From CAZUMW01 sp964621615 (GTDB taxonomy: Bacteria > Desulfobacterota > WTBG01 > CAIYCZ01 > CAIRTM01), in assembly GCA_964621615.1 (NCBI GenBank), contig CAZUMW010000074.1:1-12876 (forward strand): DNA of 12,876 nucleotides. Reading direction: 5' to 3'. Below the pieces are notes generated by a model, which worked only from the letters and a program-made list of their open reading frames with translations, was not told where the DNA came from and made no database searches. Made by a program: the position numbers and the translations under genes. Positions 1 to 7,724 of this stretch are shown here, in pieces (position 1 is the stretch's first letter; each line of letters starts with the position of its first letter).

Positions 1-31
1 ATGTATCAAAATAATCAACATGAATTACCGG

Positions 32-61
32 GATACCCCGCAGCGTGCTGCGGGGAGTATC
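32..61. other. Hairpin (8-bp perfect stem plus extension)
   Basis: CCCCGCAG (36-43) and CTGCGGGG (48-55) form a perfect 8-bp stem with a CGTG loop, extended by GATA/TATC after a 2-base bulge. It lies downstream of the minus-strand lipoprotein gene. There is no U-tract directly after it in that direction, so it could be an mRNA 3' structure or a weak terminator. Confidence 0.45.
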
Positions 62-112
62 ATTAAAAAAAGGGAGAGACACCTTAATAACATCCCCCCC
101 CTTTTTGTTTTG

Positions 113-138
113 CCGGTGCGCAGCGCCTGCGTTACCGG
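113..138. other. Hairpin immediately after the lipoprotein stop codon
   Basis: CCGGT (113-117) pairs with ACCGG (134-138), and CGCAG (119-123) pairs with CTGCG (127-131), with a small internal loop and a 3-base loop. It begins right after the stop codon (140-142) of the minus-strand lipoprotein gene. In that transcript it is followed by an A-rich and not a U-rich run, so it is not a canonical intrinsic terminator. A role in 3'-end protection is possible. Confidence 0.4.
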
Positions 139-139
139 G

Positions 140-1048
140 TTACTGAGCGGAAATGCCCTCTCCGTAGTAGCCGTCTCTCCAGAACAGCTCGAGAAAGTAG
201 GTGTCGAAATCATCCCCGAACAGCTCTTTTCCCATCATTGCAGCAAAATCCTCTTCATACAGTGTGTCGATAAAGGCATCGGTTCCGGCGATGGTACCCT
301 GTATGAGCTCCTGGTCGTCTTCGGGCGACAGCCGGCCGAGGCTGGCGAAATAGGCATCCATAAAAAGCGTAAATGCCTGATAGGCAGCATCAAAGTAGGC
401 TTTGCGCCTTGTTTCATTATCCGTGTCCGGCTCCTCGATTTCTATCCGGTAATCGCTTTTGTAGGGCTCAAGATGAGGTGTATACTCGCCTCTGCCCTCG
501 CCCTCTTTTCGCTGGTACTGCTCCACCAGGGCGAGTGCCTGCTCGAGCGTTGCCGTCTCATTGTCAAAAAACGTTTCAAGGTCGATATGATCGGAATTCA
601 CATTGTAAAAGTCCATGCTGAACGAACCGCTCATGCCGGCCATTGCCTTGAGCGCGTCGCCGTGGACAAACGGGGCGCGGATGTTTGCCGCGGGCCTGAC
701 CACAAACGCAACATCGCTGTAACTGCCCGAGTCGGGGGGAACTTCAAACTGGCTGGTGGATGCAACCGCTATCTTTGTTCCGTTATAGGATGATGCGTGA
801 AGCTCAAGCTGCGAAGCGCCGAACGCAAGCCGGAACATTCCGGTAAGCTGCACCGTATAGTCATCAAACTGGCTGGAAATGTCGCGCAGCTCGGCACCGC
901 TGTCCGTAAAGCTGTCGCGTGCATAATCCCCCATCCGCTCATACAGGTCATAATCGGGCTTTTCCGCCCGGCAGCCGGCTAGCAGAAGCACACCGGCTAT
1001 CATGGCAGCACACAGCGCTGCCGTGCGGTGAAAATATGTGGTGATCAT
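140..1048 (-). CDS. Putative lipoprotein of unknown function
   Basis: A 302-residue protein with a textbook lipoprotein signal: positive N-terminal end (H7, R8), hydrophobic stretch from about residue 10 to 24, and lipobox L23-A24-G25-C26, so Cys26 would be lipidated after Sec export. Residue +2 is Arg, not Asp, so the usual inner-membrane retention signal is absent and outer-membrane placement is possible. The mature part is acidic and soluble-looking, rich in Asp, Glu, Tyr and Phe, with no transmembrane segment and no enzymatic motif I recognise. The start is supported by a strong GGGAGGGG ribosome-binding site (complement of about 1054-1061), 5-6 bases upstream. It is divergent from the dehydrogenase gene, with a large hairpin between them. 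Coding and localisation calls are firm; function is unknown. Confidence 0.82.
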   Translation of the reverse strand: MITTYFHRTAALCAAMIAGVLLLAGCRAEKPDYDLYERMGDYARDSFTDSGAELRDISSQFDDYTVQLTGMFRLAFGASQLELHASSYNGTKIAVASTSQFEVPPDSGSYSDVAFVVRPAANIRAPFVHGDALKAMAGMSGSFSMDFYNVNSDHIDLETFFDNETATLEQALALVEQYQRKEGEGRGEYTPHLEPYKSDYRIEIEEPDTDNETRRKAYFDAAYQAFTLFMDAYFASLGRLSPEDDQELIQGTIAGTDAFIDTLYEEDFAAMMGKELFGDDFDTYFLELFWRDGYYGEGISAQ

Positions 1049-1099
1049 GGTGTCCCCTCCCTTTGTGCGGTTTACTAGTTATAACCCCTGCGCCTCCCG

Positions 1100-1143
1100 G
1101 CTTTCGCATCCGCCGCCGAAAGCGGTGCAGCACCGTTTTCGGC
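1100..1143. other. Two mutually exclusive hairpins between divergent genes
   Basis: A 13-bp stem pairs 1115-1127 with 1131-1143 (one G-U pair, CAG loop). A competing 7-bp stem pairs GCTTTCG (1100-1106) with CGAAAGC (1117-1123), using part of the same left arm. It lies 52-95 bases upstream of the minus-strand lipoprotein start, so it could sit in that gene's 5' leader. No poly-U follows the main stem on either strand. Confidence 0.45.
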
Positions 1144-1297
1144 TCTGATTATACCGGCACATTTCCGGCAAGGCAACAGGAATATGAACCGGAACATTCC
1201 CCAAAAATATTTTAATAACGACAGGGCATTGTTTTTCTGTTAGTATAGCTGGCTGAAAAAAACACAGTCGACTCACAACCTATACGGGGGCGACATT

Positions 1298-2101
1298 ATG
1301 ACTGATTATACCGGGCGTTTTGCAGAAAAAACGGCACTGATTACCGGTGCTGCAAGCGGCATAGGAAGACAAATCGCGCTGCGCTTTGCCGGTGAGGGCG
1401 CAGATGTCGCCGCCTGTGATGTAAACCGGGAGGGCCTTGATGAAACAGCGGACGGAATCCGCGAGCGCGGGCAAAAAGCGCTTCCGCTTGTGTGTGATGT
1501 CGGCGTTGAAGACGATATCGCTAAAACAGTTGAGGCGGTTTATGCCGGGTTTGCACAGGTCGACATTCTGGTAAACTGCGCAGGCATCGGCGATTCCGGG
1601 GCGGGCTTTGATGACATCACTGCGCAGCTGTGGGACCGGATATTTGCGGTCAATGTCCGCGGGCCTTTTCTTCTGATCCAGAAAATAGCGCCCCGCATGA
1701 TCGAGTCAAACATAAAGGGGCGCATCGTGAACATTGCCTCGTGCGAGGGAAAGCAGAATTTCGGCAATAAAATCGTGTACCCTCCGTCTAAAGCAGCCCT
1801 CATCAATCTTACCCACGGGCTTGCCCGTCAGCTGGGGCTTGACGGAATAACCGTGAATGCCGTGTGTCCGGGGCTGATCGACACCCCTATCTGGCATAAG
1901 TCGGACAGCGAAATGGGGCTTCCGCCGGGCAGCACGGTTCAGATGGTCGTTGATACCGCGCTGCAGAACATGCAGCTCAAGATTCCCCGCATCGGCACAA
2001 CCGGCGACATCGCCGGCGCTGTTCTTTTCCTGTGCTCGCCAGACGCCGATTATATCACCGGCCAGTCAATAAACGTCTGCGGCGGGCTCTGTGCGTTCTG
2101 A
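1298..2101 (+). CDS. Classical short-chain dehydrogenase/reductase (SDR)
   Basis: A 267-residue NAD(P)-dependent oxidoreductase of normal classical-SDR length, cytoplasmic. Visible family features in order: TGAASGIG dinucleotide-binding motif (16-23); acidic D41 at the end of the second strand, which usually favours NAD(H) over NADP(H); D67 for adenine; NCAG (93-96); structural/catalytic N119; catalytic S148; and Y161-P-P-S-K165 (YxxxK). PG at 191-192 precedes the substrate loop. The 'DTPIW' and 'GLP' segments resemble polyol- or diol-type dehydrogenases, but SDR substrates cannot be read from sequence. ATG 1298 is preceded by a GGGGG-containing ribosome-binding site. It appears monocistronic: 308 bases separate it from the next gene. 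No clear intrinsic terminator follows. Confidence 0.92.
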   Translation: MTDYTGRFAEKTALITGAASGIGRQIALRFAGEGADVAACDVNREGLDETADGIRERGQKALPLVCDVGVEDDIAKTVEAVYAGFAQVDILVNCAGIGDSGAGFDDITAQLWDRIFAVNVRGPFLLIQKIAPRMIESNIKGRIVNIASCEGKQNFGNKIVYPPSKAALINLTHGLARQLGLDGITVNAVCPGLIDTPIWHKSDSEMGLPPGSTVQMVVDTALQNMQLKIPRIGTTGDIAGAVLFLCSPDADYITGQSINVCGGLCAF

Positions 2102-2409
2102 AATAATTTCCAAAATAAAAGAGCCCCACTGCCGTTTCGAGGAGAAGCGGCTGAGAAATCTCACGCCGATATCAGCTTTTTTGCGGTTGATATGACAGAG
2201 GAGAAGCCGGCGGTAGAAATATGGATCAGTCAGACTCAATACCTGCCGCTGCAGCCGGTCGCTCCCGGCGTGAGGGCATCGCGTTCCATACAGCCCCTTC
2301 TTATAAAAGGTTTGTTGCAATTTATTTTTATTATTATAAAATTTTTCTTCTGAACGATGAATACAACGCAGCGATCTTCAACTGTTTGTAATAATTAAGA
2401 GGAGGACAT
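2102..2409. other. Intergenic region upstream of the giant exoprotein gene
   Basis: No convincing gene. The first about 200 bases are of mixed composition and contain two GAGGAGAAGC copies (around 2139 and 2200). The last about 100 bases are strongly AT-rich and contain the promoter-like sequence listed separately. A minus-strand open frame (complement of 2066-2320) overlaps the 3' end of the dehydrogenase gene and has no clear ribosome-binding site, so I do not call it. Confidence 0.5.
2312..2340 (+). promoter_or_regulatory. Candidate sigma70-type promoter for the exoprotein gene
   Basis: TTGTTG (2312-2317), a 17-base spacer and TATAAA (2335-2340) lie in a very AT-rich tract. This would start a transcript near 2347 with a leader of about 63 bases before ATG 2410. 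Such matches occur by chance in AT-rich DNA, so this is only a candidate. Confidence 0.4.
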
Positions 2410-5400
2410 ATGTCCCACAGAGCTGTAATGAAAAAACGAGTACTGTGCATAGTTGGTTTTGTAGTTTTAACACTGATCGCTTCGAGGCAACTTTTTGCCG
2501 CCCTTCCGGGTGCTCGCTCCGGGGTTGATGCCGACAGTGGAAACGTGTATCTGGGCGGCAATTTTATCGAGTTCGGAATCGGCCAGAACGGCTCATCCGG
2601 ACAGGCAAAAGGGGAAGATAAAATTTCAGGTTTTTACGGGAGACAAAACGACGGAGACTCTACGGCTCCCGGGTTTCTGGGGGATGCAGACGGATTCAAT
2701 AACGGTGCCGATTTACGTATCGACTATTTTCTTCCCGGTACCGAAGCCGAAGGCTGGGGGGTAAGTTTAAACAACGGCTCTCTGGTGCATGGCTGTAACA
2801 GCCACAGCTCTAATAACATAAGCCCGTATGCGTTTGTCGATGCCAGTGTCGGCAGCGTGCTGCGAACAACCGGTACCGGCTCGTGGAACGGCCTGCAGAT
2901 TGACCACAACATCTCCTTTGCGGTAAACGATAAATATGTCACCTATCAGGTGACGCTCACAAACAACAGCGGCAGCGACATGACACAGGTTTCCTACATG
3001 CGATCATTTGACCCAGACAACACCAAAGATATGGGCGGTAGTTATACCACAGTTAACAAAGTGGTCGCCAATATCGCAAACGACGCAAAAGTGATCGTTC
3101 AGGCGCTTTCTCAGGCAGGCGATGCATATGAATCCGCTGCGGGCACTCAGTCGCTTATCAGATATTACTCGACTGACGCACAGGCTATCCCCCGCTTCGC
3201 ATCAGGTCTGATGGATACACAGGCAGCTACGGTTGTTAATAATCCCACGGCGAAAGATACCACCGACACCGATGATCACGGCATTTCAATCGGCTTTGAC
3301 ATAGGCGCTCTAGCAAATGGAGCCAGCACGAATTTTACCTATTATGTTGTCATGCGCTCACAGTCGGGCTCGGTAACCACCCTGTATGAAACTGACTATG
3401 CCTTTGCCACATCGGACTTTGATTATGTCGATCCTGAAGTATCACTGGATAACGTCCGCATAAAAAGCCTTCCGACAGACGGTACCCTGTTTATCGACGA
3501 CAATTCAGACGGTGTCGTTGACGGCGGAGAAGCTGTTGGCGATGAGGACCTCATCACTGCGGCCGATCTTGCCAGACTGAAATACAAACCCGATGCTGCG
3601 TGGCTGGGATCCGACTCGTTCACGTTTCTTGCCAATGACGCAGGAAGCGAAATAACCATTTCGGTAAATACCGTTGAGGGGGTTGTTGCCGCTTTTGATG
3701 ACACTGCTACAGAGGCAAATCTTGACAGCCGCAGCATAAATGCCACGCTTAAGGGCACTACCTTTACCGATGCCACGCTTGACACCGCAAACTTCACCTT
3801 TACAGATGCTCCTGCAGGAATGTCGATCGAAAGTATTACCTATACCGACGACACGCACTGCACAATACATATTGCTTTCAACGGTGATTTTGACACCGAT
3901 ATAAGCACGCTTCTGCTCACTATTGCTGATGCAGAGATAGACATCGCTTCGGATATTTCACCGCTTGAAACACTTTCGGTTACGGCAACCGACGATGCCG
4001 AGTCAATTTCTCTCTCCGATGACGGGGACATACAGGAGGGTTCAGAAGACGGTGAGGTGATTACCGTAACAATTACCGGCGGCACCTTTGCGTCTTCGCT
4101 TACGGCAGGAAACTGGACGGTATCAAATCTTCCCGCCGGCGTCACCAAGGCCGGGGTGGGACGCGCCGGCAGCACGGTTGCAGCAATAACGCTTACCGGA
4201 AACGCATCTGTTGATTACGACATGGATATAACCAATGTGAGCGTGGAATGCACCACTGCCGAATATGACGACTCAACCGAAGATGGAGCCCTGTCGGCAA
4301 ACACAGGGGTTACCTTTTCGGCAATCGACGAAGACGCCGCAACGTCTACAACTACCATAGCGTCCCCCGGGGGAGGCGGATCGGATGAATGCTCCTTCCG
4401 CCTGAGCCCGCCCTCGGCGGAATTCAACGCGGCAGGCGGCCCGGGAAGCTTTACCGTGGTAACCCAGATGAAATGCCTCTGGTCGGCCTATGCAACAAAA
4501 TCATGGATCACGCTGTCGAGCGGGACCGATGACACCAGCGGCAGCGGCACGGTTGTGTATTCGGTTGATGCGAACACCGCAGCCGCCACCCGCTACGGCC
4601 TCATCACCGCCGCCGGCGAGGAGTTTATGATCATACAGGGCGGCTCGCCCGACGCTCCCACAACCTCGGTTCCGGGCAGCACATCGATTCCCGGAGACAC
4701 CACCACGACTGTCCCGGGAGGCGTAATTACGACAACGACGACCATACCCTCAGAGAACACATCGACCTCTTCATCGACAACCACAACAGCACCATTTGAA
4801 GGAAGCGCCGATTTTGTCGGCTCGCCTCTTACCGGAGATGCCCCGCTTGCGGTGAAGTTTATAAACACCTATGAATCACGGGAGGCCGAGCGGGCCTGGG
4901 ATTTCGGCGACAACGAAAGCTCAACCGGGCATCATCCTGAGCACATATACCGCACACCGGGCTCCTATTCGGTCACCCTGAATGTTACCGAAGAGGGCTG
5001 GAGCGACACGATGACAAAAGAGGACTACATCACTGTTACCCAGGCTCCCGAGCTGAACGCCGCGTTCAGCGCCGTGCCGGTGCAGGGCATTTCACCCCTT
5101 GTGGTGTCCTTTTCAGACAGCTCCCAGGGAGCGGTTTCCGGGCGTGAGTGGAATTTCGGCGACGGCAGCGCGCCGTCTTCAGATGAAAACCCGGTTTATA
5201 CATATGATGAGCCGGGCGTGTATACGGTGTCGCTTACGGTGTCTGACGAGTCGGGCGACACAGACACCCTTGAAAAGGTAAACCACATAACGGTATCGGG
5301 GCTTTCGCCCGAGGCCGATTTTGATGCCGCGCCGCGCGAGGGCTCGGCGCCGCTTGCCGTTTCCTTTGCCGACAAAACGACCGGATTTGCTGTAAACCGC

Positions 5401-6777
5401 ACCTGGCATTTCGGGGACGGATCGCGCAGCAGTTCGGCCAGAAACCCCCGGCACATTTATACGGAGCCGGGCACCTACACCGTGTCGCTTGCAGTGAGCG
5501 CTCCCGGCGGCTCCTCAACTGAGGTTAAAACCGCCTGCATCACAGTACACGATACCGAGCAGGACGATACAAAGCCGCTTCGCCGCAGCATACGCGGAAC
5601 CGTCTCGGGGCTTGATACCGGATCTGCAGATGTGCTGCTGACCGGCCCGGGCGTGCAGCGCACAGCAGGGACCGATGAGGAGGGCGCCTACCGGTTCGGC
5701 GGGGTGCTGTTCGGCACCTATTCGATCACGCCGCAGCTGAGCGGTGCAGCATGCGAGCCCCCCTCCCGTGAGGTAACGGTTCTGTCGGAAAACATCACCG
5801 GCGTTGACTTTGAGGTGTATCCCGCAGAGCCGGTGCTTGATGTGCTGTATGCCAGCCCGCCGCTCACGCCTGCAGACAATGAAACCCCGGTAACCCTGCT
5901 TGCCAAGGTGTCGCACCTGCTGGGGCTGGAGGCCATTGAGCGCGTTTCAGCCGACCTGAGCCCGATCGGCGGCGACGCCGACACGGCTCTGTATGATGAC
6001 GGCACAAACGGCGATGAAACGGCTGAAGACGGGGTCTATTCCTGCCGGACGACCATTGCCGAGGGAACGGATCCGGGGCTGCACATGCTGAATGTGAGGG
6101 CAGAAGACGCCTACGGGTATAAAACAGCGGGCGTGCTTTCTGCCTGTGTGTCACAGACACAGAACGGAACGGTCGAGCCCTGCGGCACCTGGGAAGGAAG
6201 CGTCGAGGTCGAGCGCTTTACCCGTGAACTGGTTATTACCGTTGATAGGGGACAGACGGGAGCAGGCGAGCTGAGCCTTGAGCTTTTCCGGCCTGCAGGG
6301 TCTGAGTGGCGCTGGTGGAAAACCCTCTCCCTTACAAAGAAGCAGACAGAATACCGCATCCGAAATCCGCGCCCGGGAACCTGGCGCTACCGGATAAGCG
6401 CACCCTGCACGCAGGCCGAAGAAAAGCGCCCCAGCCTGTCTGCACTGTCTGAAGCTGCAGAGGTTTCTGTGGATTCGGTTCTCACGGGTGTTGGCTCAAT
6501 AAGCGGCCGGGTGACTGATGCCGAAACCGGCCGGGGGGTGAGCAACGCGCTGATAAAGGCGGGCGCCATCCGCATCAGAGCGGATGCAGACGGCTACTAC
6601 AGGAAAACCGTTCCCGCACGAACGTACCGAGTACGCGTCCGCGCATTCGGGCGCCTGCGCCTCAGGAAAACGGTTGTTATTGAAGAGCGGAAAAACACGC
6701 AGCAGAACCTGGTTGTGGACAGGCGGTTCTGGTACCCCGATGATACGGAAGCTGAGGATGTCTCTGACAGTGAGTGA
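2410..6777 (+). CDS. Giant secreted multidomain protein (cadherin-like, BACON, 3x PKD, CarboxypepD_reg-like)
   Basis: A 1455-residue exported protein. ATG 2410 follows a strong AGAGGAGG site. Signal peptide: residues 1 to about 30 (MKKR at 7-10, hydrophobic core, cleavage near A30/A31). Modules: an Asp/Gly-rich beta domain (about 32-335); a cadherin-like/tandem-95-like unit (about 340-421, with SDSFTF at 401-406); two related beta repeats (about 440-527 and 535-640, each with an 'xLPAG/APAG' turn); a GGGG hinge (654-657); a BACON-like domain (about 660-746, SWITL at 698-702); a Thr/Ser/Pro-rich linker (about 747-797); three PKD domains, with signatures WDFGD (830-834), WNFGDGS (914-920) and WHFGDGS (999-1005); a CarboxypepD_reg-like fold (about 1059-1137); an Ig-like region (about 1140-1246); a pre-peptidase-like beta domain (about 1255-1333); and a second CarboxypepD_reg-like fold (about 1362-1437). 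No catalytic domain and no sortase, lipid or transmembrane anchor is visible. The likely role is adhesion, carbohydrate binding or structural work outside the cell. Confidence 0.9.
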   Translation: MSHRAVMKKRVLCIVGFVVLTLIASRQLFAALPGARSGVDADSGNVYLGGNFIEFGIGQNGSSGQAKGEDKISGFYGRQNDGDSTAPGFLGDADGFNNGADLRIDYFLPGTEAEGWGVSLNNGSLVHGCNSHSSNNISPYAFVDASVGSVLRTTGTGSWNGLQIDHNISFAVNDKYVTYQVTLTNNSGSDMTQVSYMRSFDPDNTKDMGGSYTTVNKVVANIANDAKVIVQALSQAGDAYESAAGTQSLIRYYSTDAQAIPRFASGLMDTQAATVVNNPTAKDTTDTDDHGISIGFDIGALANGASTNFTYYVVMRSQSGSVTTLYETDYAFATSDFDYVDPEVSLDNVRIKSLPTDGTLFIDDNSDGVVDGGEAVGDEDLITAADLARLKYKPDAAWLGSDSFTFLANDAGSEITISVNTVEGVVAAFDDTATEANLDSRSINATLKGTTFTDATLDTANFTFTDAPAGMSIESITYTDDTHCTIHIAFNGDFDTDISTLLLTIADAEIDIASDISPLETLSVTATDDAESISLSDDGDIQEGSEDGEVITVTITGGTFASSLTAGNWTVSNLPAGVTKAGVGRAGSTVAAITLTGNASVDYDMDITNVSVECTTAEYDDSTEDGALSANTGVTFSAIDEDAATSTTTIASPGGGGSDECSFRLSPPSAEFNAAGGPGSFTVVTQMKCLWSAYATKSWITLSSGTDDTSGSGTVVYSVDANTAAATRYGLITAAGEEFMIIQGGSPDAPTTSVPGSTSIPGDTTTTVPGGVITTTTTIPSENTSTSSSTTTTAPFEGSADFVGSPLTGDAPLAVKFINTYESREAERAWDFGDNESSTGHHPEHIYRTPGSYSVTLNVTEEGWSDTMTKEDYITVTQAPELNAAFSAVPVQGISPLVVSFSDSSQGAVSGREWNFGDGSAPSSDENPVYTYDEPGVYTVSLTVSDESGDTDTLEKVNHITVSGLSPEADFDAAPREGSAPLAVSFADKTTGFAVNRTWHFGDGSRSSSARNPRHIYTEPGTYTVSLAVSAPGGSSTEVKTACITVHDTEQDDTKPLRRSIRGTVSGLDTGSADVLLTGPGVQRTAGTDEEGAYRFGGVLFGTYSITPQLSGAACEPPSREVTVLSENITGVDFEVYPAEPVLDVLYASPPLTPADNETPVTLLAKVSHLLGLEAIERVSADLSPIGGDADTALYDDGTNGDETAEDGVYSCRTTIAEGTDPGLHMLNVRAEDAYGYKTAGVLSACVSQTQNGTVEPCGTWEGSVEVERFTRELVITVDRGQTGAGELSLELFRPAGSEWRWWKTLSLTKKQTEYRIRNPRPGTWRYRISAPCTQAEEKRPSLSALSEAAEVSVDSVLTGVGSISGRVTDAETGRGVSNALIKAGAIRIRADADGYYRKTVPARTYRVRVRAFGRLRLRKTVVIEERKNTQQNLVVDRRFWYPDDTEAEDVSDSE

Positions 6778-6800
6778 GATACGCTGAGTATCAATGCATG

Positions 6801-6840
6801 AAAAAGCCGGACACGCTGAAAGCGGTGTGTCCGGCTTTTT
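6801..6840 (+). terminator. Strong intrinsic terminator, bidirectional in form
   Basis: AAAAAGCCGGACAC (6801-6814) is perfectly complementary to GTGTCCGGCTTTTT (6827-6840), giving a 14-bp arm with a 12-base loop. A T-run ends the right arm and an A-run begins the left arm. It begins 23 bases after the exoprotein stop codon, so it should end that transcript. By symmetry it can also stop leftward transcription from the regulator gene. Confidence 0.93.
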
Positions 6841-6936
6841 GTTTGAGAAAATATCACTTTAAAGGGGGGCTGGTTGTGGCCGGCCCGCCGGAAGTTCCCC
6901 CGGACATTTGCTGTGGTGATCCCAATCCATATCAGA

Positions 6937-7022
6937 ATTGTCCGGGTGATGCTGAGGGCAATTGCGCCGGTGGACACGTATGTGTCCACCGGTTCCGGAT
7001 GTGCCTGACGCCGGACAATGAC
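6937..7022. repeat. Composite palindromic element with a nested 11-bp hairpin
   Basis: Outer arms ATTGTCCGG (6937-6945) and CCGGACAAT (7011-7019) are perfect inverted repeats. The right arm continues into ATGAC, the same flank as the shorter repeats in this window. Inside lies a perfect 11-bp hairpin, CCGGTGGACAC (6967-6977) and GTGTCCACCGG (6982-6992), with loop GTAT. It reads as an enlarged version of the short repeat family with an extra hairpin at its centre. Confidence 0.65.
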
Positions 7023-7082
7023 GGCCTGCGTGCGCAGGGTGAACGGAAAAACAGCCGGATCAACCGGCAATTACACCCCATA

Positions 7083-7112
7083 GTCATCACCCGGTTTATC
7101 CGGGTGATCCAG
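7083..7112. repeat. REP-like palindromic repeat, copy B
   Basis: ATCACCCGG (7086-7094), loop TTTAT, CCGGGTGAT (7100-7108): a perfect 9-bp stem flanked by GTC on the left and CCAG on the right. It matches the copies at 10820-10847 (opposite strand) and 10914-10943, with stem-preserving changes. Confidence 0.8.
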
Positions 7113-7149
7113 CAATTTTGCAGCAATAAAGAGCTGTGGTGTGGTTGCC

Positions 7150-7168
7150 GGATGCCCCGGGCAATGAC
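7150..7168. repeat. REP-like palindromic repeat, shortened copy C
   Basis: GGATGCCCCGGGCAATGAC has the family flanks (GGAT ... ATGAC) and a CCCGG core, but lacks the 5-base loop and part of one arm, leaving TGCC/GGCA pairing. It lies about 40 bases beyond the stop codon of the minus-strand regulator gene. Confidence 0.6.
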
Positions 7169-7209
7169 AAAGCAAAGTGTCCCTGGCCTTGCCGCGGTAT
7201 TCCCGCCTG

Positions 7210-7656
7210 TCAGTCCAAATGGTGATGCAGCTCGACCATGATACGGTCAATCTGTTCAAGATCAAATGTGCACTGTGATTTTACCATATCCTGCTGAAAC
7301 ATATGCCAGCTCACTTTTTCAGCCAGGAGCGTGTTGAGAATTATTGTTTTCGGGCTGAACATATCCTCATTTACTACAAGCGATTTGCTGGTCGCCCGGC
7401 GGTATTCGCTGCACTGCAGGCGCATTGCGCAGGCCTCGCAGCGCTCACGGTTAAAAATCCGTTTGCCGAGCAGCGCTTCGTCCAGGCTTATATTGTGCTC
7501 CTCGCAATAGTTTATAAGCTGCCGGGTAACTGATTCATTGCGCAGCCAGCTTCTCAGCGTGTGCAGCGATATGCCCAGATCTGCTGCCAGTGCGGCGTCT
7601 GTTTTTAACCCCCGTATTCCTTTTACTGTATTTAAAACCTCTCTGACCGGTATCAC
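7210..7656 (-). CDS. Phage CI-type helix-turn-helix regulator with a Cys cluster
   Basis: A 148-residue cytoplasmic protein if started at the GTG at 7656. That start has GGGAGG ideally placed upstream, while the longer frame's ATG at 7710 has no ribosome-binding site. Residues about 9-65 match the pattern of the phage CI repressor helix-turn-helix family: helix, 'ALAADLGIS', recognition helix 'HTLRSWLRN', then an 'ISLDEALLG' ending. The C-terminal half is not a peptidase-type repressor domain; instead it has C73-x2-C76-x5-C82, plus C51 and C129, which could bind a metal or Fe-S cluster or sense redox. It is divergent from the exported protein/porin/ModA set, with a 283-base intergenic region between, so it is the natural candidate regulator of that set (inference). 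DNA-binding is likely; ligand and operator are unknown. Confidence 0.78.
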   Translation of the reverse strand: MIPVREVLNTVKGIRGLKTDAALAADLGISLHTLRSWLRNESVTRQLINYCEEHNISLDEALLGKRIFNRERCEACAMRLQCSEYRRATSKSLVVNEDMFSPKTIILNTLLAEKVSWHMFQQDMVKSQCTFDLEQIDRIMVELHHHLD

Positions 7657-7695
7657 CGCATTCCTCCCGATGTATGGCAACAAAGAAAAAAAGAA

Positions 7696-7724
7696 TTGAC
7701 AAGCAGTCACTTTTTAATTACTAT
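7696..7724 (+). promoter_or_regulatory. Sigma70-type promoter for the exported protein/porin/ModA set
   Basis: A perfect TTGACA (7696-7701), a 17-base spacer and TACTAT (7719-7724; 4 of 6 consensus) would start transcription near 7731, giving a leader of about 209 bases before ATG 7940. A weaker alternative is TATACT at 7904-7909 with a poor -35. The divergent regulator starts at 7656, so this promoter is where it would most plausibly act. Confidence 0.55.

Larger units (their letters stand above)
6841..7209. other. Repeat-rich non-coding gap
   Basis: A stretch of about 370 bases with no credible gene. It contains three members of the palindromic repeat family (6937-7022, 7083-7112 and 7150-7168). 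It also has a G-run/C-run pair around 6862-6902 (GGGGGG ... CCCCC) enclosing GC-rich sequence. An open frame running through it on the plus strand starts before the terminator hairpin and reads through the palindromes, so it is not a gene. Confidence 0.7.

Noticed and set aside
20..793. Plus-strand open frame opposite the lipoprotein gene
   Set aside because: It is antisense to a gene with a clear lipobox and ribosome-binding site, and its translation shows no family features.
2066..2320. Minus-strand 84-residue open frame downstream of the dehydrogenase gene
   Set aside because: It overlaps the dehydrogenase 3' end and lacks a convincing start signal. It could be a degenerate remnant, but nothing supports a gene.
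4667..4800. ACA/ACG-rich stretch as a possible DNA tandem repeat or CRISPR-like array
   Set aside because: It encodes the Thr/Ser/Pro-rich linker in frame; repeat units are irregular and there are no spacers.
7083..7168. CRISPR array from the repeated hairpins
   Set aside because: Copies are in different orientations, vary in sequence, and are unevenly spaced without uniform spacers.
6774..7241. Plus-strand open frame of 155 residues after the exoprotein gene
   Set aside because: It begins before the strong terminator hairpin, runs through three palindromic repeats and has no domain or ribosome-binding site. It is chance reading of non-coding sequence.
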